Assembly (NCBI RefSeq): GCF_023337795.1
Contig: NZ_JALIRS010000004.1
Span: 310,001 to 374,000 of the forward strand
Direction of reading: 5' to 3'
Origin: Lysinibacillus sp. BPa_S21
Lineage (GTDB): Bacteria; Bacillota; Bacilli; Bacillales_A; Planococcaceae
DNA length: 64,000 nucleotides
The notes beneath the pieces were generated by a model that saw only the letters and a list, made by a program, of their open reading frames with translations, did not search any database and was not told the DNA's origin. Within the stretch, counting starts at the first letter, position 1; each line of letters begins with the position of its first letter. The position numbers and the translations under genes are program-made. Positions 16,350-25,173 of the stretch are shown here, one piece after another.

Positions 16350-16805
16350 ATGACTGAGAAAATTAAGCAAATTGTAGATGACATTAATCAATATACTTAT
16401 GAAATGAATGTAAAATTAGCGAAGGCTCAAGAAGCTCTATTTACAGATGATTTATCGATGAAACAAACGCTGGTCATTGATTTTGTACACAAGCATAAGA
16501 AGTGTACAATGGGCGAAATCGCTCACTATATGGAAATCTCCCCGAGTGCAGTGAGTCAAATAGTATCGAGACTTGAAAAAGAAAACTATTTAAAACGCGA
16601 TATTAACCCTAACAATCGCAGAGAAGTGGTTGTTATGTTGGCTGAAAATGGAGATGCGTATTATCATCGCGATGAGCAAATTAATGAACTCATTATTGAA
16701 AAGATTTATAGCAAAATGCCGGTGGAAGATTTAGAACAATTGCGTAGCTTAATCCAGCGCTTAAATCGAATTGTTGAGGAGGAAATTTCAAATGGATTGG
16801 AATAA
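16350..16805 (+). CDS. MarR-family transcriptional regulator
   Basis: 151 residues from the ATG at 16350, with AAGG nine bases upstream; a TTG at 16341 is a less likely alternative. The helix-turn-helix is clear (MGEIAHYMEISPSAVSQIVSRLEKENYL), followed by a basic wing (KRDINPNNRREVVVMLAENG). It overlaps the serine hydrolase gene by 14 bases and should control that gene and itself through the two palindromes. The ligand is unknown. Confidence 0.87.
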   Translation: MTEKIKQIVDDINQYTYEMNVKLAKAQEALFTDDLSMKQTLVIDFVHKHKKCTMGEIAHYMEISPSAVSQIVSRLEKENYLKRDINPNNRREVVVMLAENGDAYYHRDEQINELIIEKIYSKMPVEDLEQLRSLIQRLNRIVEEEISNGLE

Positions 16806-18135
16806 AGTGAAAGAACAGCTTGATGATACGTTTAATGGTACTGTGTTGCTTGCACAAGATGAGACCATTTTATTACAAGGTGCCTATGGCGAAGCTTCGA
16901 TTCAAACACACGCACCTATGGAACTCCATCAACGTTTTAACTTAGCATCAGTATCAAAACCAATCACAGCATTGGGCATTTTACTTTTAGTACAAGAAAA
17001 GAAATTATCATTTGATGATGATATTCATCAATGGTTCGATCATTTCCCTTACTCAAATATTACTGTACGTCACTTATTACATCATACATCAGGTTTACCT
17101 GATTATATGGCATTGTTTTCAAATTGGGATGAAACAACAGCTGCTACAAATGAAGACGCGTTACAGCTACTAATTCAATATGCACCACCGCGACTTTTTG
17201 AATCAGGTGAGCGAATGGAATACAGCAATACAGGTTACGTCTTACTAGCTCTTTTAATCGAGCGTGTGACCAATAAAAGCTATTCTGAATATATGGATGA
17301 AGCTATTTTTCAACCATTAAATATGATAAACACAACGGTAACATCAACTACTTTTACTGAACAATATACGAATGAAATTGCACAGGGCTATGTGTATGAT
17401 GTGTATGCCGGACAACACGTGGACCCTTCAGAATTTGAGGAAACGAAAGGTACTACTTGTTTGAACTATATTACTGGCGATGGTGGAATCTATTCAACGG
17501 TAGAGGACTTATGGAAATTAGGGCGTGCTGTTATGCAGGCACAGCTGTGGGATGAAGCTTTACTTGAGCAAGCCTTTACACCTTCAACTCTTACAGTAGA
17601 CCAGCCTTTTTCTTACGGGATGGGATGGATTATTTCCGAGGATGAACAACTTGGAAAATGTATATGGCACAACGGAGGATGGCCGGGGTATGCAACAACC
17701 TTTAAAATTTATCCGCAATCTAAGACGGTCTTTGTATTTTTACGCAGTAAAGAGCAAGAAATAGATTATGAGATAGCTATCGGCGAAGCGATTGAAAAAG
17801 TATTAACGACACATGAATTCCATTTGCCGAAAAGGCCTGAGCAATATAAAGCTGTACATTTACCAATTGAAGTTTTACAAAGCTATGAAGGTAAATACCA
17901 ACTCCAGGAGCATCCTGAACATGCTGTGGAAATAGCGTTACAAGAGGATCATCGCTTATATATTTTCCTGCCAGCTACAATGCCACTTGAGTTACATGCG
18001 ATGAAAGTGGATGAATTTTTCCTACGTGGTTTAGGTGTCCTTGTAACGATTAAGCAAGACATATTAACCGTTATCAATGACGATCAAAAAACGATCGCTA
18101 GAAAAATAAACGACCACGTGCTTAAAGGAAAATAA
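16792..18135 (+). CDS. Serine hydrolase of the beta-lactamase / class C PBP family
   Basis: 447 residues from the ATG at 16792 (GAGGAGG site). Active-site motifs are SxxK (LASVSKPITALG, about residues 57-68), YxN (EYSNTGYVLL) and HxG-type (WHNGGWPGY). There is no signal peptide, so unlike true penicillin-binding proteins it appears cytoplasmic. The ~100 C-terminal residues after the catalytic domain form a small beta-rich extension like that of AmpH/EstB-type esterases. It may be an esterase or D-amino-peptidase. It is translationally coupled to the MarR gene. Confidence 0.85.
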   Translation: MDWNKVKEQLDDTFNGTVLLAQDETILLQGAYGEASIQTHAPMELHQRFNLASVSKPITALGILLLVQEKKLSFDDDIHQWFDHFPYSNITVRHLLHHTSGLPDYMALFSNWDETTAATNEDALQLLIQYAPPRLFESGERMEYSNTGYVLLALLIERVTNKSYSEYMDEAIFQPLNMINTTVTSTTFTEQYTNEIAQGYVYDVYAGQHVDPSEFEETKGTTCLNYITGDGGIYSTVEDLWKLGRAVMQAQLWDEALLEQAFTPSTLTVDQPFSYGMGWIISEDEQLGKCIWHNGGWPGYATTFKIYPQSKTVFVFLRSKEQEIDYEIAIGEAIEKVLTTHEFHLPKRPEQYKAVHLPIEVLQSYEGKYQLQEHPEHAVEIALQEDHRLYIFLPATMPLELHAMKVDEFFLRGLGVLVTIKQDILTVINDDQKTIARKINDHVLKGK

Positions 18136-18240
18136 CATTTATACGCCTTTTTAATTTGAGAACAAATAGAACCGTTAGCTATCATTAATTCATAGATTTG
18201 TAGACGAAAGCTTTATACTTTGCATAAAGCTGAAATGTAA

Positions 18241-18481
18241 AAAGAAGACAAAGATACTATCGTTCAATCATTAAAGAATTTAAAATTCCATCGCACTTCA
18301 AAAAAAGAGTTACTTTGATTGTGGATATCGAAAGATGGTATTTACAACTTATATTTACGGCAACGGCAAAACAATCATTTTTACAACTAAAGATGAAGAT
18401 GTAGGTTATTTCATAAACTACGAAATGAGGAATAGCGATTTCTACGAATTTATAGAGAGTCTAATAAAAAGAGAAAGATAA
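18241..18481 (+). pseudogene. Decayed small gene, probably frameshifted at a poly-A run
   Basis: One frame reads DTIVQSLKNLKFHRTSKKEL and then stops. A second frame starting near the A7 run at about 18300 carries on sensibly (YFDCGYRKMVFTTYIYGNGK ... FIESLIKRER) to a TAA at 18479-18481, with a possible ATG at 18335 (48 residues). The two halves look like one small protein split by an indel. The family is unknown. The rest of 18136-18706 holds a terminator and a short repeat. Confidence 0.4.
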
Positions 18482-18547
18482 TAAAAAAATACTTTAGTAA
18501 GATTTCTTTTCTTCTTCAACTAACCGGGGCATTTATCAGAGATCATT

Positions 18548-18574
18548 GAGTTGCATATGCAGCTCTTTTTTTTT
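18548..18574 (+). terminator. Short terminator-like hairpin
   Basis: GAGTTGCATATGCAGCTC (18548-18565) folds into a 7-bp stem and is followed by nine T residues. CTTCTTCAACTAACCGG just before it (about 18511) resembles sequences at 19195 and 18578. Confidence 0.65.
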
Positions 18575-18706
18575 ATTGAACTAACGGAGTAAGTAGAAAC
18601 TAGAAAAAAGCTTTGCAAATGTTAAAATACCTGCAACAGGTAGTATTCATCGACTTTATAGTAGGAAAACAATTATAAAGTAAACAAAATTTGAGGAGGT
18701 ATTGTA

Positions 18707-19156
18707 GTGAACCAACACAAAGTGATAATTACTTCGTATAATCCCAAATACGCTGAACAAACAGTGGACATGTGGCGAAATAGTAAGGAACAGGCTATTG
18801 GTCAGAAAGAAAGTCACAGCTTTGAAAGTCACGTTTATTTTTTAAATCATATATTATCTGAACAGTTCCAAATAGATTTAGCGTTAATTGATGAAAAAGT
18901 AGTTGGAATGATTGCCTATAATGAAAGGGAAATAAGCCAACTATATATTCATATAGATTATCAAGGAATTGGGATAGGTCATACATTACTTGATAAAGTT
19001 AAAGCACAATCAAGTGGGAGATTAACATTATATACATTCGAAGTAAATGAAAATGCACAACGATTTTATGAAAAACAAGGATTTGAAATCATAGGGAGAG
19101 GGCATGAAAATGAAGAAAATTTAGCTGATATTCAATATGAATGGATATCCAAATAA
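18707..19156 (+). CDS. GNAT-family N-acetyltransferase
   Basis: 149 residues from the GTG at 18707, after GAGGAGG. The acetyl-CoA site motif is visible as LYIHIDYQGIGIGHTLLDKV (about residues 83-102), followed by the C-terminal ENAQRFYEKQGFEIIGRG. The family transfers acetyl groups from acetyl-CoA to amines; the substrate is unknown. It is a single gene between repeat-bearing intergenic regions. Confidence 0.85.
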   Translation: MNQHKVIITSYNPKYAEQTVDMWRNSKEQAIGQKESHSFESHVYFLNHILSEQFQIDLALIDEKVVGMIAYNEREISQLYIHIDYQGIGIGHTLLDKVKAQSSGRLTLYTFEVNENAQRFYEKQGFEIIGRGHENEENLADIQYEWISK

Positions 19157-19528
19157 ATGTTTATTAGGTGTGATTGTGGTAAAAAACTATAGTTCTTCTT
19201 CAACTATCGGAGAGCTTAAGTTGAAGAAGATAGTCAAGGCAGAAGCAACAATCTTTGAGAAAAAAAGCCTTATTTATTGCTCAGAATATTAGATGAACCA
19301 ATTGAGCGTACCCTTTCAAATGTATAAATTAATCAAGGTGATTAAAGCCAAACCAGTGGAAAGCGCCAACGAAGAGTTAAAAACCAACCTTTGCTTATTT
19401 ATACACATTAAATTAATATTGACCTTTTTGTAGACATAAGAACTCATTTTACGCAATGGGTTCTTTTTAATAGCGTTTAAAAACAATAAATTATAGAGAC
19501 ATGCCAGAAACACATGCTATGTGAATCA
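19157..19528. other. Gene-free stretch with an inverted repeat
   Basis: TCTTCTTCAACT (19194-19205) and AGTTGAAGAAGA (19219-19230) form a perfect 12-bp stem with no T-run. No convincing gene was seen on either strand. Confidence 0.45.
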
Positions 19529-19728
19529 GTTGATTGGAGTGGAGACTGGGCGACTCCTTGGGGATTAGCGATAGGGGAACGAAGGCTAAGAGCATCACAT
19601 CCTGTGATAACGCCTTCGTGACCAAAATCGTGTTTGCCCAAGCGGCTCATCGGACGCCCCCAGGAAGCTTTGCTCTGTGCGAAAGCGAAGCGTCAGCTAC
19701 AAAGCGCCCAGTCGGAACGGAAATCAAC
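19529..19728. repeat. GTTGATT...AATCAAC intergenic element, long copy (200 bp)
   Basis: It is bounded by GTTGATT and AATCAAC. GACTGGGCG near the left end pairs with CGCCCAGTC near the right end, so the whole can fold. It carries within it a fragment of the 36-bp unit (GCGAAAGCGAAGCG then CAGCTACAA). It has no credible gene, although short frames stay open through it. Confidence 0.8.
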
Positions 19729-19905
19729 CCCTCATTTTGCAAAAGAGCCATTTACTCCCGAAATTTATACTATATATATTCAAGTTATAAGTAAAAAATC
19801 GTTTTTCCGAGTAAAAATATACATAGTTCGCACAAGCACTTAAAGTATTGGAATGACACACTTTTTACAATAAACATAAAAGTCTATTAATTTATAAAAA
19901 TACAC

Positions 19906-19934
19906 TTGTTTTTATTTTTATAACATGATACTAT
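19906..19934 (+). promoter_or_regulatory. argGH promoter
   Basis: TTGTTT (19906-19911), 17-nt spacer, extended -10 TGA-TACTAT (TACTAT at 19929-19934). It is the best match in the argG leader. Confidence 0.6.
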
Positions 19935-19937
19935 TCG

Positions 19938-19972
19938 TGTATAAACTTTTAGTTGGATGTATAAACATACAT
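19938..19972 (+). promoter_or_regulatory. Candidate ArgR/AhrC operators
   Basis: TGTATAAAC at 19938 and again at 19958. The second is part of the perfect palindrome ATGTAT-AAAC-ATACAT (19957-19972). This resembles arginine-repressor boxes of Firmicutes and lies at and just after the predicted transcription start of argGH. Confidence 0.55.
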
Positions 19973-20003
19973 AACTTATAGATTAATTGGAGGCGCATTT
20001 TTT

Positions 20004-21194
20004 ATGGCAAATAAAAAAGTAGTTTTAGCATATTCAGGTGGTCTTGATACTTCTGTAGCAATTCCATGGTTAAAAGAACAAGGTTGGGATGTTATTGCAG
20101 TGTGCCTTGACGTTGGTGAAGGTAAGGACCTTGAATTCGTAAAAAATAAAGCTCTTCAAGTAGGAGCAATTGAATCATATATGGTAGATGCGAAAGATGA
20201 GTTTGCAGAAGAATATGCATTAATTTCATTACAAGCTCATACTTGGTACGAACAAAAATACCCATTAGTATCGGCACTTTCTCGTCCATTAATTTCAAAA
20301 AAATTAGTGGAAATTGCGAATCAAGTCGGAGCGGATGCAGTAGCTCATGGTTGCACAGGTAAAGGGAATGACCAAGTTCGTTTTGAAGTTTCTATCAAGG
20401 CGTTAAATCCGGACTTAGAAGTATTAGCACCTGTACGTGAGTGGGGCTGGAGTCGAGATGAAGAAATCGAATATGCCATGAAACATAATGTACCGATTCC
20501 AGCAACGTTAGATTCACCGTTCTCTATCGACCAAAACTTATGGGGCCGTGCAAACGAAGCGGGTGTAATGGAGGATCCATGGGTATCTCCACCAGAAGAA
20601 GCTTACGGTTTAACCGTTTCTGTGGAAAACGCTCCAGACGTAGCGGAATACGTAGAACTTGAATTCGTTGCTGGTAAGCCAGTAGCGTTAAACGGTAAAG
20701 AAATGAAGCTTGCTGATTTAATTCAAGAGCTAAATGCAGTAGCTGGTGCACACGGTGTTGGTCGTATCGATCACGTAGAAAACCGATTAGTTGGTATTAA
20801 ATCTCGTGAAGTATATGAAATTCCAGGAGCAAAAGTGCTATTAACTGCACATAAAGAGCTAGAAGATTTAACACTTGTAAAAGAGTTAGCGCACTTCAAG
20901 CCAGTCATTGAGAAAAAATTATCTGAATTAATTTATGATGGTTTATGGTTCTCTCCATTACGTGTTGCACTGGAATCTTTCCTTGCTGAATCACAAAAAT
21001 TTGTAAACGGAACTGTGCGTGTGAAGCTTTACAAAGGTCATGCAATTGTGGAAGGACGTAAATCTCCAAATTCACTTTATAGTGAAAAGCTAGCAACATA
21101 CTCTAAAGAAGACCAATTCAACCATGCATCAGCAGTAGGTTTCATCGAATTATGGGGCCTTCCAACAGTGGTTAATTCTTCTGTAAATAAATAA
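20004..21194 (+). CDS. argG: Argininosuccinate synthase
   Basis: 396 residues. It joins citrulline and aspartate with ATP to form argininosuccinate, the penultimate step of arginine synthesis. The PP-loop ATP motif [14 protein letters not shown] is at the N-terminus, and later come [15 protein letters not shown] and [22 protein letters not shown], all diagnostic. GGAGG precedes the ATG. argH follows after 77 bp, whose partial hairpin (AAGGTG...CACCTT) might modulate the second gene. It is probably repressed by ArgR in the presence of arginine. Confidence 0.97.
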   Translation: MANKKVVLAYSGGLDTSVAIPWLKEQGWDVIAVCLDVGEGKDLEFVKNKALQVGAIESYMVDAKDEFAEEYALISLQAHTWYEQKYPLVSALSRPLISKKLVEIANQVGADAVAHGCTGKGNDQVRFEVSIKALNPDLEVLAPVREWGWSRDEEIEYAMKHNVPIPATLDSPFSIDQNLWGRANEAGVMEDPWVSPPEEAYGLTVSVENAPDVAEYVELEFVAGKPVALNGKEMKLADLIQELNAVAGAHGVGRIDHVENRLVGIKSREVYEIPGAKVLLTAHKELEDLTLVKELAHFKPVIEKKLSELIYDGLWFSPLRVALESFLAESQKFVNGTVRVKLYKGHAIVEGRKSPNSLYSEKLATYSKEDQFNHASAVGFIELWGLPTVVNSSVNK

Positions 21195-21271
21195 AAACAA
21201 TTTTTGACAAGCAAGGTGTGGGATAGCTTTGTGTTATGCTGCACCTTATACAAAGGAAAAGGTGAGCTGTT

Positions 21272-22645
21272 ATGACAAAACTTTGGGGCGGACGTTTCCA
21301 AAAATCAGCAGAAGCGTGGGTTGACGAATTTGGCGCATCGATTGGCTTTGACCAACAGCTTGTTCTAGAAGACCTTGAAGGCAGCGTTGCGCATGTTACG
21401 ATGCTTGGCTCAACAGGAATTTTACCAGCTGCGGACGTAGAGGCTATTCTTGGTGGACTTGCACAATTAAAAGAGAAAGCAAGCGCAGGTGAGCTTGAAT
21501 TTACAGTTGCAAATGAAGATATACATTTAAATCTGGAAAAAATGCTCATTGATTTAATTGGTCCTGTAGGTGGTAAGCTTCACACAGGTCGTAGCCGTAA
21601 TGACCAAGTTGCAACGGATATGCATATTTTCTTGAAAAAACGTGTGAAGGAAGCAATCGGTTTAATCGAGACCTTCCAAAAGACGTTGCTAGAAAAGGCT
21701 GAAGAGAATGTGGAAACAATTGCGCCTGGTTATACACATTTACAACGTGCACAACCAATTTCATTTGCACATCACTTAATGGCCTATTTCTGGATGTTAG
21801 AGCGTGATAAACAGCGCTTTACAGAGTCGCTTAAGCGTATCGATATTTTGCCTTTAGGTGCAGGTGCCATGGCAGGTACAACTTTCCCAATCGACCGCTT
21901 AAAATCTGCCGAGCTTTTAGGCTTTAGCGAGGTTTATGCAAACTCTATGGATGCAGTGAGTGATCGTGATTTTATCGTTGAATTTTTAAGTAATTCATCA
22001 TTATTAATGGCGCATCTATCTCGTTTTGCTGAAGAAATAATATTGTGGTCGACAGATGAATTCAAATTTATTGAATTAGATGATGCTTTCTCAACAGGAT
22101 CTTCTATTATGCCACAAAAGAAAAATCCTGATATGGCGGAGTTAATCCGTGGGAAAACAGGACGTGTTTACGGTAACTTAATGGGCCTATTAACAGTCTT
22201 AAAAGGAACACCGTTAACATACAACAAAGATATGCAGGAAGATAAAGAAGGTATGTTCGATACAGTCCATACAATTCTAGGTTCACTAAAAATCTTTGAA
22301 GGTATGATTCGCACGATGACTGTCAATACAGAGCGTTTGCACCAGGCAGTACACGCTGACTTCTCCAACGCTACGGAGCTTGCAGATTATCTAGCAACAA
22401 AAGGTATGCCTTTCCGTGAAGCACATGAAGTGACAGGAAAACTTGTATTCACATGTATTCAAAAGGGCATCTATTTATTAGATTTACCGCTTGCAGACAT
22501 GAAAAAAGAAAGTGAGCTTATCGAGGCTGATATTTATGATGTATTAGCACCTGAAGCTGCGGTTCGTCGTCGTCATTCATTAGGTGGAACAGGATTTGAC
22601 CAAGTAATTATCCAAATCGAAAAGGCAAAAGCTTGTCTTATGTAA
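21272..22645 (+). CDS. argH: Argininosuccinate lyase
   Basis: 457 residues. It splits argininosuccinate into arginine and fumarate. The fumarase/aspartase superfamily signature [15 protein letters not shown] is visible at about residues 277-291, and [12 protein letters not shown] near residue 105 is the ArgH-specific substrate loop. AAAGGTGAG precedes the ATG. It is the second gene of argGH and is followed by a clear terminator. Confidence 0.97.
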   Translation: MTKLWGGRFQKSAEAWVDEFGASIGFDQQLVLEDLEGSVAHVTMLGSTGILPAADVEAILGGLAQLKEKASAGELEFTVANEDIHLNLEKMLIDLIGPVGGKLHTGRSRNDQVATDMHIFLKKRVKEAIGLIETFQKTLLEKAEENVETIAPGYTHLQRAQPISFAHHLMAYFWMLERDKQRFTESLKRIDILPLGAGAMAGTTFPIDRLKSAELLGFSEVYANSMDAVSDRDFIVEFLSNSSLLMAHLSRFAEEIILWSTDEFKFIELDDAFSTGSSIMPQKKNPDMAELIRGKTGRVYGNLMGLLTVLKGTPLTYNKDMQEDKEGMFDTVHTILGSLKIFEGMIRTMTVNTERLHQAVHADFSNATELADYLATKGMPFREAHEVTGKLVFTCIQKGIYLLDLPLADMKKESELIEADIYDVLAPEAAVRRRHSLGGTGFDQVIIQIEKAKACLM

Positions 22646-22790
22646 TCATTATTGTTGCGTGCGTGTCCTTGTGACTTTGCATAGATATTCATTAAAGCTG
22701 TCCAGTGAGGCACTATGAAAAAACATTTCCTTTTTTGTTAGAGCCAGAGGGTGAAACGAAAAAGAGCCCCTTACATAGGTAAAGGACAAT

Positions 22791-22823
22791 CCCCAATTCT
22801 GGAGACGCGGAATTGGGGTTTTT
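22791..22823 (+). terminator. Terminator of argGH
   Basis: CCCCAATTC (22791-22799) pairs with GAATTGGGG (22810-22818), and TTTTT follows directly. Confidence 0.88.
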
Positions 22824-22856
22824 GTGTAATAAAAATAATAATAGGAGGGATTTTCA

Positions 22857-23234
22857 ATGAATGAGCGTTTGACAAAGGGGTTAGAAACAATTAAACAGTA
22901 TGTGACAAATGAAGAAGCGGCAAGAATGCTTGAGGCGGATATACTAGCTGACATTGCACCAGATTTACGCAAAATGATTATTGAATTTGCCTATGGGGAT
23001 GTTTATTCAAGACCTGGGCTAGATGCAAAAAGCCGTGCACTAGTTGTCATTACGGCAGTAGTAACGCAAGGTGCTGCCCCACAAACAAAAACACATATTA
23101 AACGTGGTTTACATGCAGGTTTGACTCAGACAGAAATTGTCGAAGCACTATTACAATTAGTGCCATATGTAGGTTTTCCACGTGTACAAAATGCTTTAAT
23201 GATAGCGCAACAGGTTTTTAAAGAAGGAGCGTAA
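22857..23234 (+). CDS. Carboxymuconolactone decarboxylase (CMD) family protein
   Basis: 125 residues, all-alpha, fitting the CMD/AhpD fold. The conserved core reads LDAKSRALVVITAVVTQGAAPQTKTHIKRGL. In AhpD-like members this segment holds a Cys-x-x-Cys pair. Here there is no cysteine, so a thiol peroxidase role is unlikely and a gamma-carboxymuconolactone decarboxylase-like or unknown role remains. AGGAGGG precedes the ATG. It is a single gene after the argGH terminator. Confidence 0.82.
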   Translation: MNERLTKGLETIKQYVTNEEAARMLEADILADIAPDLRKMIIEFAYGDVYSRPGLDAKSRALVVITAVVTQGAAPQTKTHIKRGLHAGLTQTEIVEALLQLVPYVGFPRVQNALMIAQQVFKEGA

Positions 23235-23614
23235 AATTTTCTTGATGTTTCAAGCTATACGAAGGATTTTAAATAAAAAGGCGCATCAGGTGAATAAACA
23301 TTCGTGAAACAGTTCATATTAAAAGCGGAACCACTTATTAATCTAATGTGATTAGGAGGATGTAGAATGAGTAGTCTAACACCCAAAGACCAGGAATCTC
23401 AGGAAAGTCCGCCACAACTGTATAGGGTGAGCTTCTAAAATCTTAAGGAAAAGGTGAGGCAGAGGATATTCTGTTTTACTGTATCTTAAGAAGAAGCAAA
23501 AACCGATACAGATCAAATCAAATAGAAATAAGTGTTCTTGGATCCAGAATTTTTCTGGGTCCTTTTTTTAGCGGAAAAAAACCCCGCTGATTCAGTTTTA
23601 CTTTATAGAAAAAT
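23235..23614 (+). other. Intergenic region with a possible 23-codon gene remnant
   Basis: An ATG at 23367 follows AGGAGGATG and opens 23 codons (ends 23438; starts MSSLTPKDQESQ). Its upstream sequence resembles that of the small gene at 38326 (AGGAGGATG, then GAATGAGTAG), and both are followed by hairpins of type CCAGAA...TTCTGG. It may be a truncated paralogue. TGAATAAACATTCG at 23291 resembles an ARG box, but no arginine gene follows. Confidence 0.35.
23540..23569 (+). terminator. Intrinsic terminator
   Basis: GGATCCAGAA (23540-23549) pairs with TTCTGGGTCC (23553-23562, one G-T pair), and seven T residues follow. Confidence 0.85.
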
Positions 23615-23658
23615 TTGACTTTTTCAAAAATCTGTACTACTCTAAGTATGACAGATTT
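23615..23658 (+). promoter_or_regulatory. Promoter and operator of the GntR operon
   Basis: TTGACT (23615-23620), 17 nt, TACTCT (23638-23643). The inverted repeat AAATCTGT (23628-23635) / ACAGATTT (23651-23658) straddles the -10, and another half-site (TACAGATT) lies just before the ribosome site. The geometry suits autorepression by the GntR/YtrA-type protein. Confidence 0.65.
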
Positions 23659-23695
23659 CTGTTTGGTGATAAGCGGTACAGATTGGAGGGGTAAA

Positions 23696-24073
23696 ATGAA
23701 TATTCATTTAGATCCAAGCAGTGAATTACAGCTCTACAAACAGTTAGCAAATCAGTTAATTGAGTTAATTGCTAAGGGAGAGCTAAAAAATGGTGATACA
23801 TTACCTTCAGTTCGTTCAATGGCTGCAGATTTAGGCATTAATGTCAGTACGGTAAGTAAGAGCTATCACGAACTCGAAGAAAAAGGGTTAATCGAATTAA
23901 AGCCGAAAGCAAAGGCTCTCATTATCGGTGGTCAAAAAAAAGAATTGCAAGAGACGGAAGTTGAAAAAGTAGAAAATGCATTAAAACCAATTATGGCAGA
24001 GGCCTTTGCACGTGGCCTCGAAAAAGATCAGATGACAAGTTTGTTTCATCGAATTTTAAAACAATGGAAGTAG
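23696..24073 (+). CDS. GntR-family regulator, YtrA subfamily
   Basis: 125 residues from the ATG at 23696 (GGAGGGG upstream). The N-terminal winged helix (LQLYKQLANQLIELIAKGEL, then LPSVRSMAADLGINVSTVSKSYHELEEKG) is followed only by a short helical tail, which is the YtrA layout. YtrA-type regulators usually control neighbouring membrane transport or envelope genes. Here the DUF1648 membrane protein starts 7 bp later and a lipoprotein follows, so the three form one operon. Confidence 0.88.
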   Translation: MNIHLDPSSELQLYKQLANQLIELIAKGELKNGDTLPSVRSMAADLGINVSTVSKSYHELEEKGLIELKPKAKALIIGGQKKELQETEVEKVENALKPIMAEAFARGLEKDQMTSLFHRILKQWK

Positions 24074-24080
24074 GGGAAAT

Positions 24081-25160
24081 ATGCTTTTTATAATAGGCAT
24101 TTTTATCTTTGTAGGGGTACTGGAAACAGTAACACCATATTTGTCGAGAAAAACAACAGTGTTTGGTGTGTCAATTCCAGAGCCCTATGTGCAACATCAG
24201 CAATTACAACTATTTAAAAAGCACTACAGCATGTTTGTAGGGAGCATCGCAGCTGCATTTCTTTTAGGCCAAATTTTACTATTATTGACGTCCATTCAGG
24301 AAGAGAAATTTGTTTTACTATCCTTTATATTCCTATGTGTCATGTTTCTCCTATCAGCTGCTCTTTCTATGTCTTATCATATAAAAATAAAAAAACTAAA
24401 AAAACAAGAAAATTGGGAGGCACATGTCAAAACTGTTTATGTGACGGATCTATCTATACGTGATAGAGATGAAGTACTTTCACCTGTATTTTTCGCATTA
24501 CCAATTATTATCACGTTAGCGTTGATTACCTTTACCTATATGAATTACAATGCCATTCCGGATGTGTTTGCAACCCATTGGAATGCAGCAGGTGAGGCAG
24601 ACGGTTGGACTGAAAAAACGTGGATCTCTGTAATTGTCATGCCACTTATTTTACTAGGGACACAAATTAGCTTATTCATTATAAGTTTTGGTATGAAAAG
24701 TGCCAAAATTCAATTGAGCGCACAGGCGAAAGAAGCTTCGGCCAATAGAGAGCTTACTCAGCGTAAATATGGCAGCTGGTATTTAGCGGCGATTAATTAT
24801 AATATGACCATTCTTTTTGTTGTTTTACATTACACGACAGTGATTTTAAAAGATCAAACAGCTCCTTATTTCTTCCCTCTTTTTATTGTATCTATGATCG
24901 TTTCTTTAGGGGGACTTATCCTCTTCAATTGGAAATTAAGTAAAAGTAATGAGCGCTTTGATGATTTACATACAAACGAAACAGCTTCAGCCGATGATCG
25001 ATACTGGAAATGGGGTATTTTTTATAGTAATAAAAATGACCCTTCACTATTAGTAGAAAAGAAATACGGTATTGGTTGGACTGTGAATATGGCGAATAAA
25101 TGGAGCTATATCATTTTACTTGTCATATTTTTACCAATCTTGTTAGTCATTTTCATATAG
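24081..25160 (+). CDS. DUF1648 / DUF5808 multi-pass membrane protein
   Basis: 359 residues with about eight hydrophobic segments. DUF1648 is visible in the middle (YMNYNAIPDVFATHWNAAGEADGWTEKT). Near the C-terminus the segment DDRYWKWGIFYSNKNDPSLLVEKK is characteristic of DUF5808. B. subtilis SdpI, a signal-transducing immunity protein, carries the DUF1648 motif, but the general function of the family is unknown. Genes of this kind commonly follow a small GntR regulator, as here. Confidence 0.82.
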   Translation: MLFIIGIFIFVGVLETVTPYLSRKTTVFGVSIPEPYVQHQQLQLFKKHYSMFVGSIAAAFLLGQILLLLTSIQEEKFVLLSFIFLCVMFLLSAALSMSYHIKIKKLKKQENWEAHVKTVYVTDLSIRDRDEVLSPVFFALPIIITLALITFTYMNYNAIPDVFATHWNAAGEADGWTEKTWISVIVMPLILLGTQISLFIISFGMKSAKIQLSAQAKEASANRELTQRKYGSWYLAAINYNMTILFVVLHYTTVILKDQTAPYFFPLFIVSMIVSLGGLILFNWKLSKSNERFDDLHTNETASADDRYWKWGIFYSNKNDPSLLVEKKYGIGWTVNMANKWSYIILLVIFLPILLVIFI

Positions 25161-25173
25161 AGGGAGAGATTTT

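Noticed and set aside
16070-16384. 104-codon open frame on the minus strand
   Set aside because: It is antisense to the MarR operator and the small plus-strand gene, has no ribosome site and an atypical composition.
19534-19794. Open frames across the long GTTGATT element
   Set aside because: They are low-complexity translation of a foldable repeat, with no ribosome site and no family.
23288-23306. TGAATAAACATTCG as an ARG box controlling a local gene
   Set aside because: The next frame is only 23 codons and no arginine gene is near; chance is likely in AT-rich DNA.
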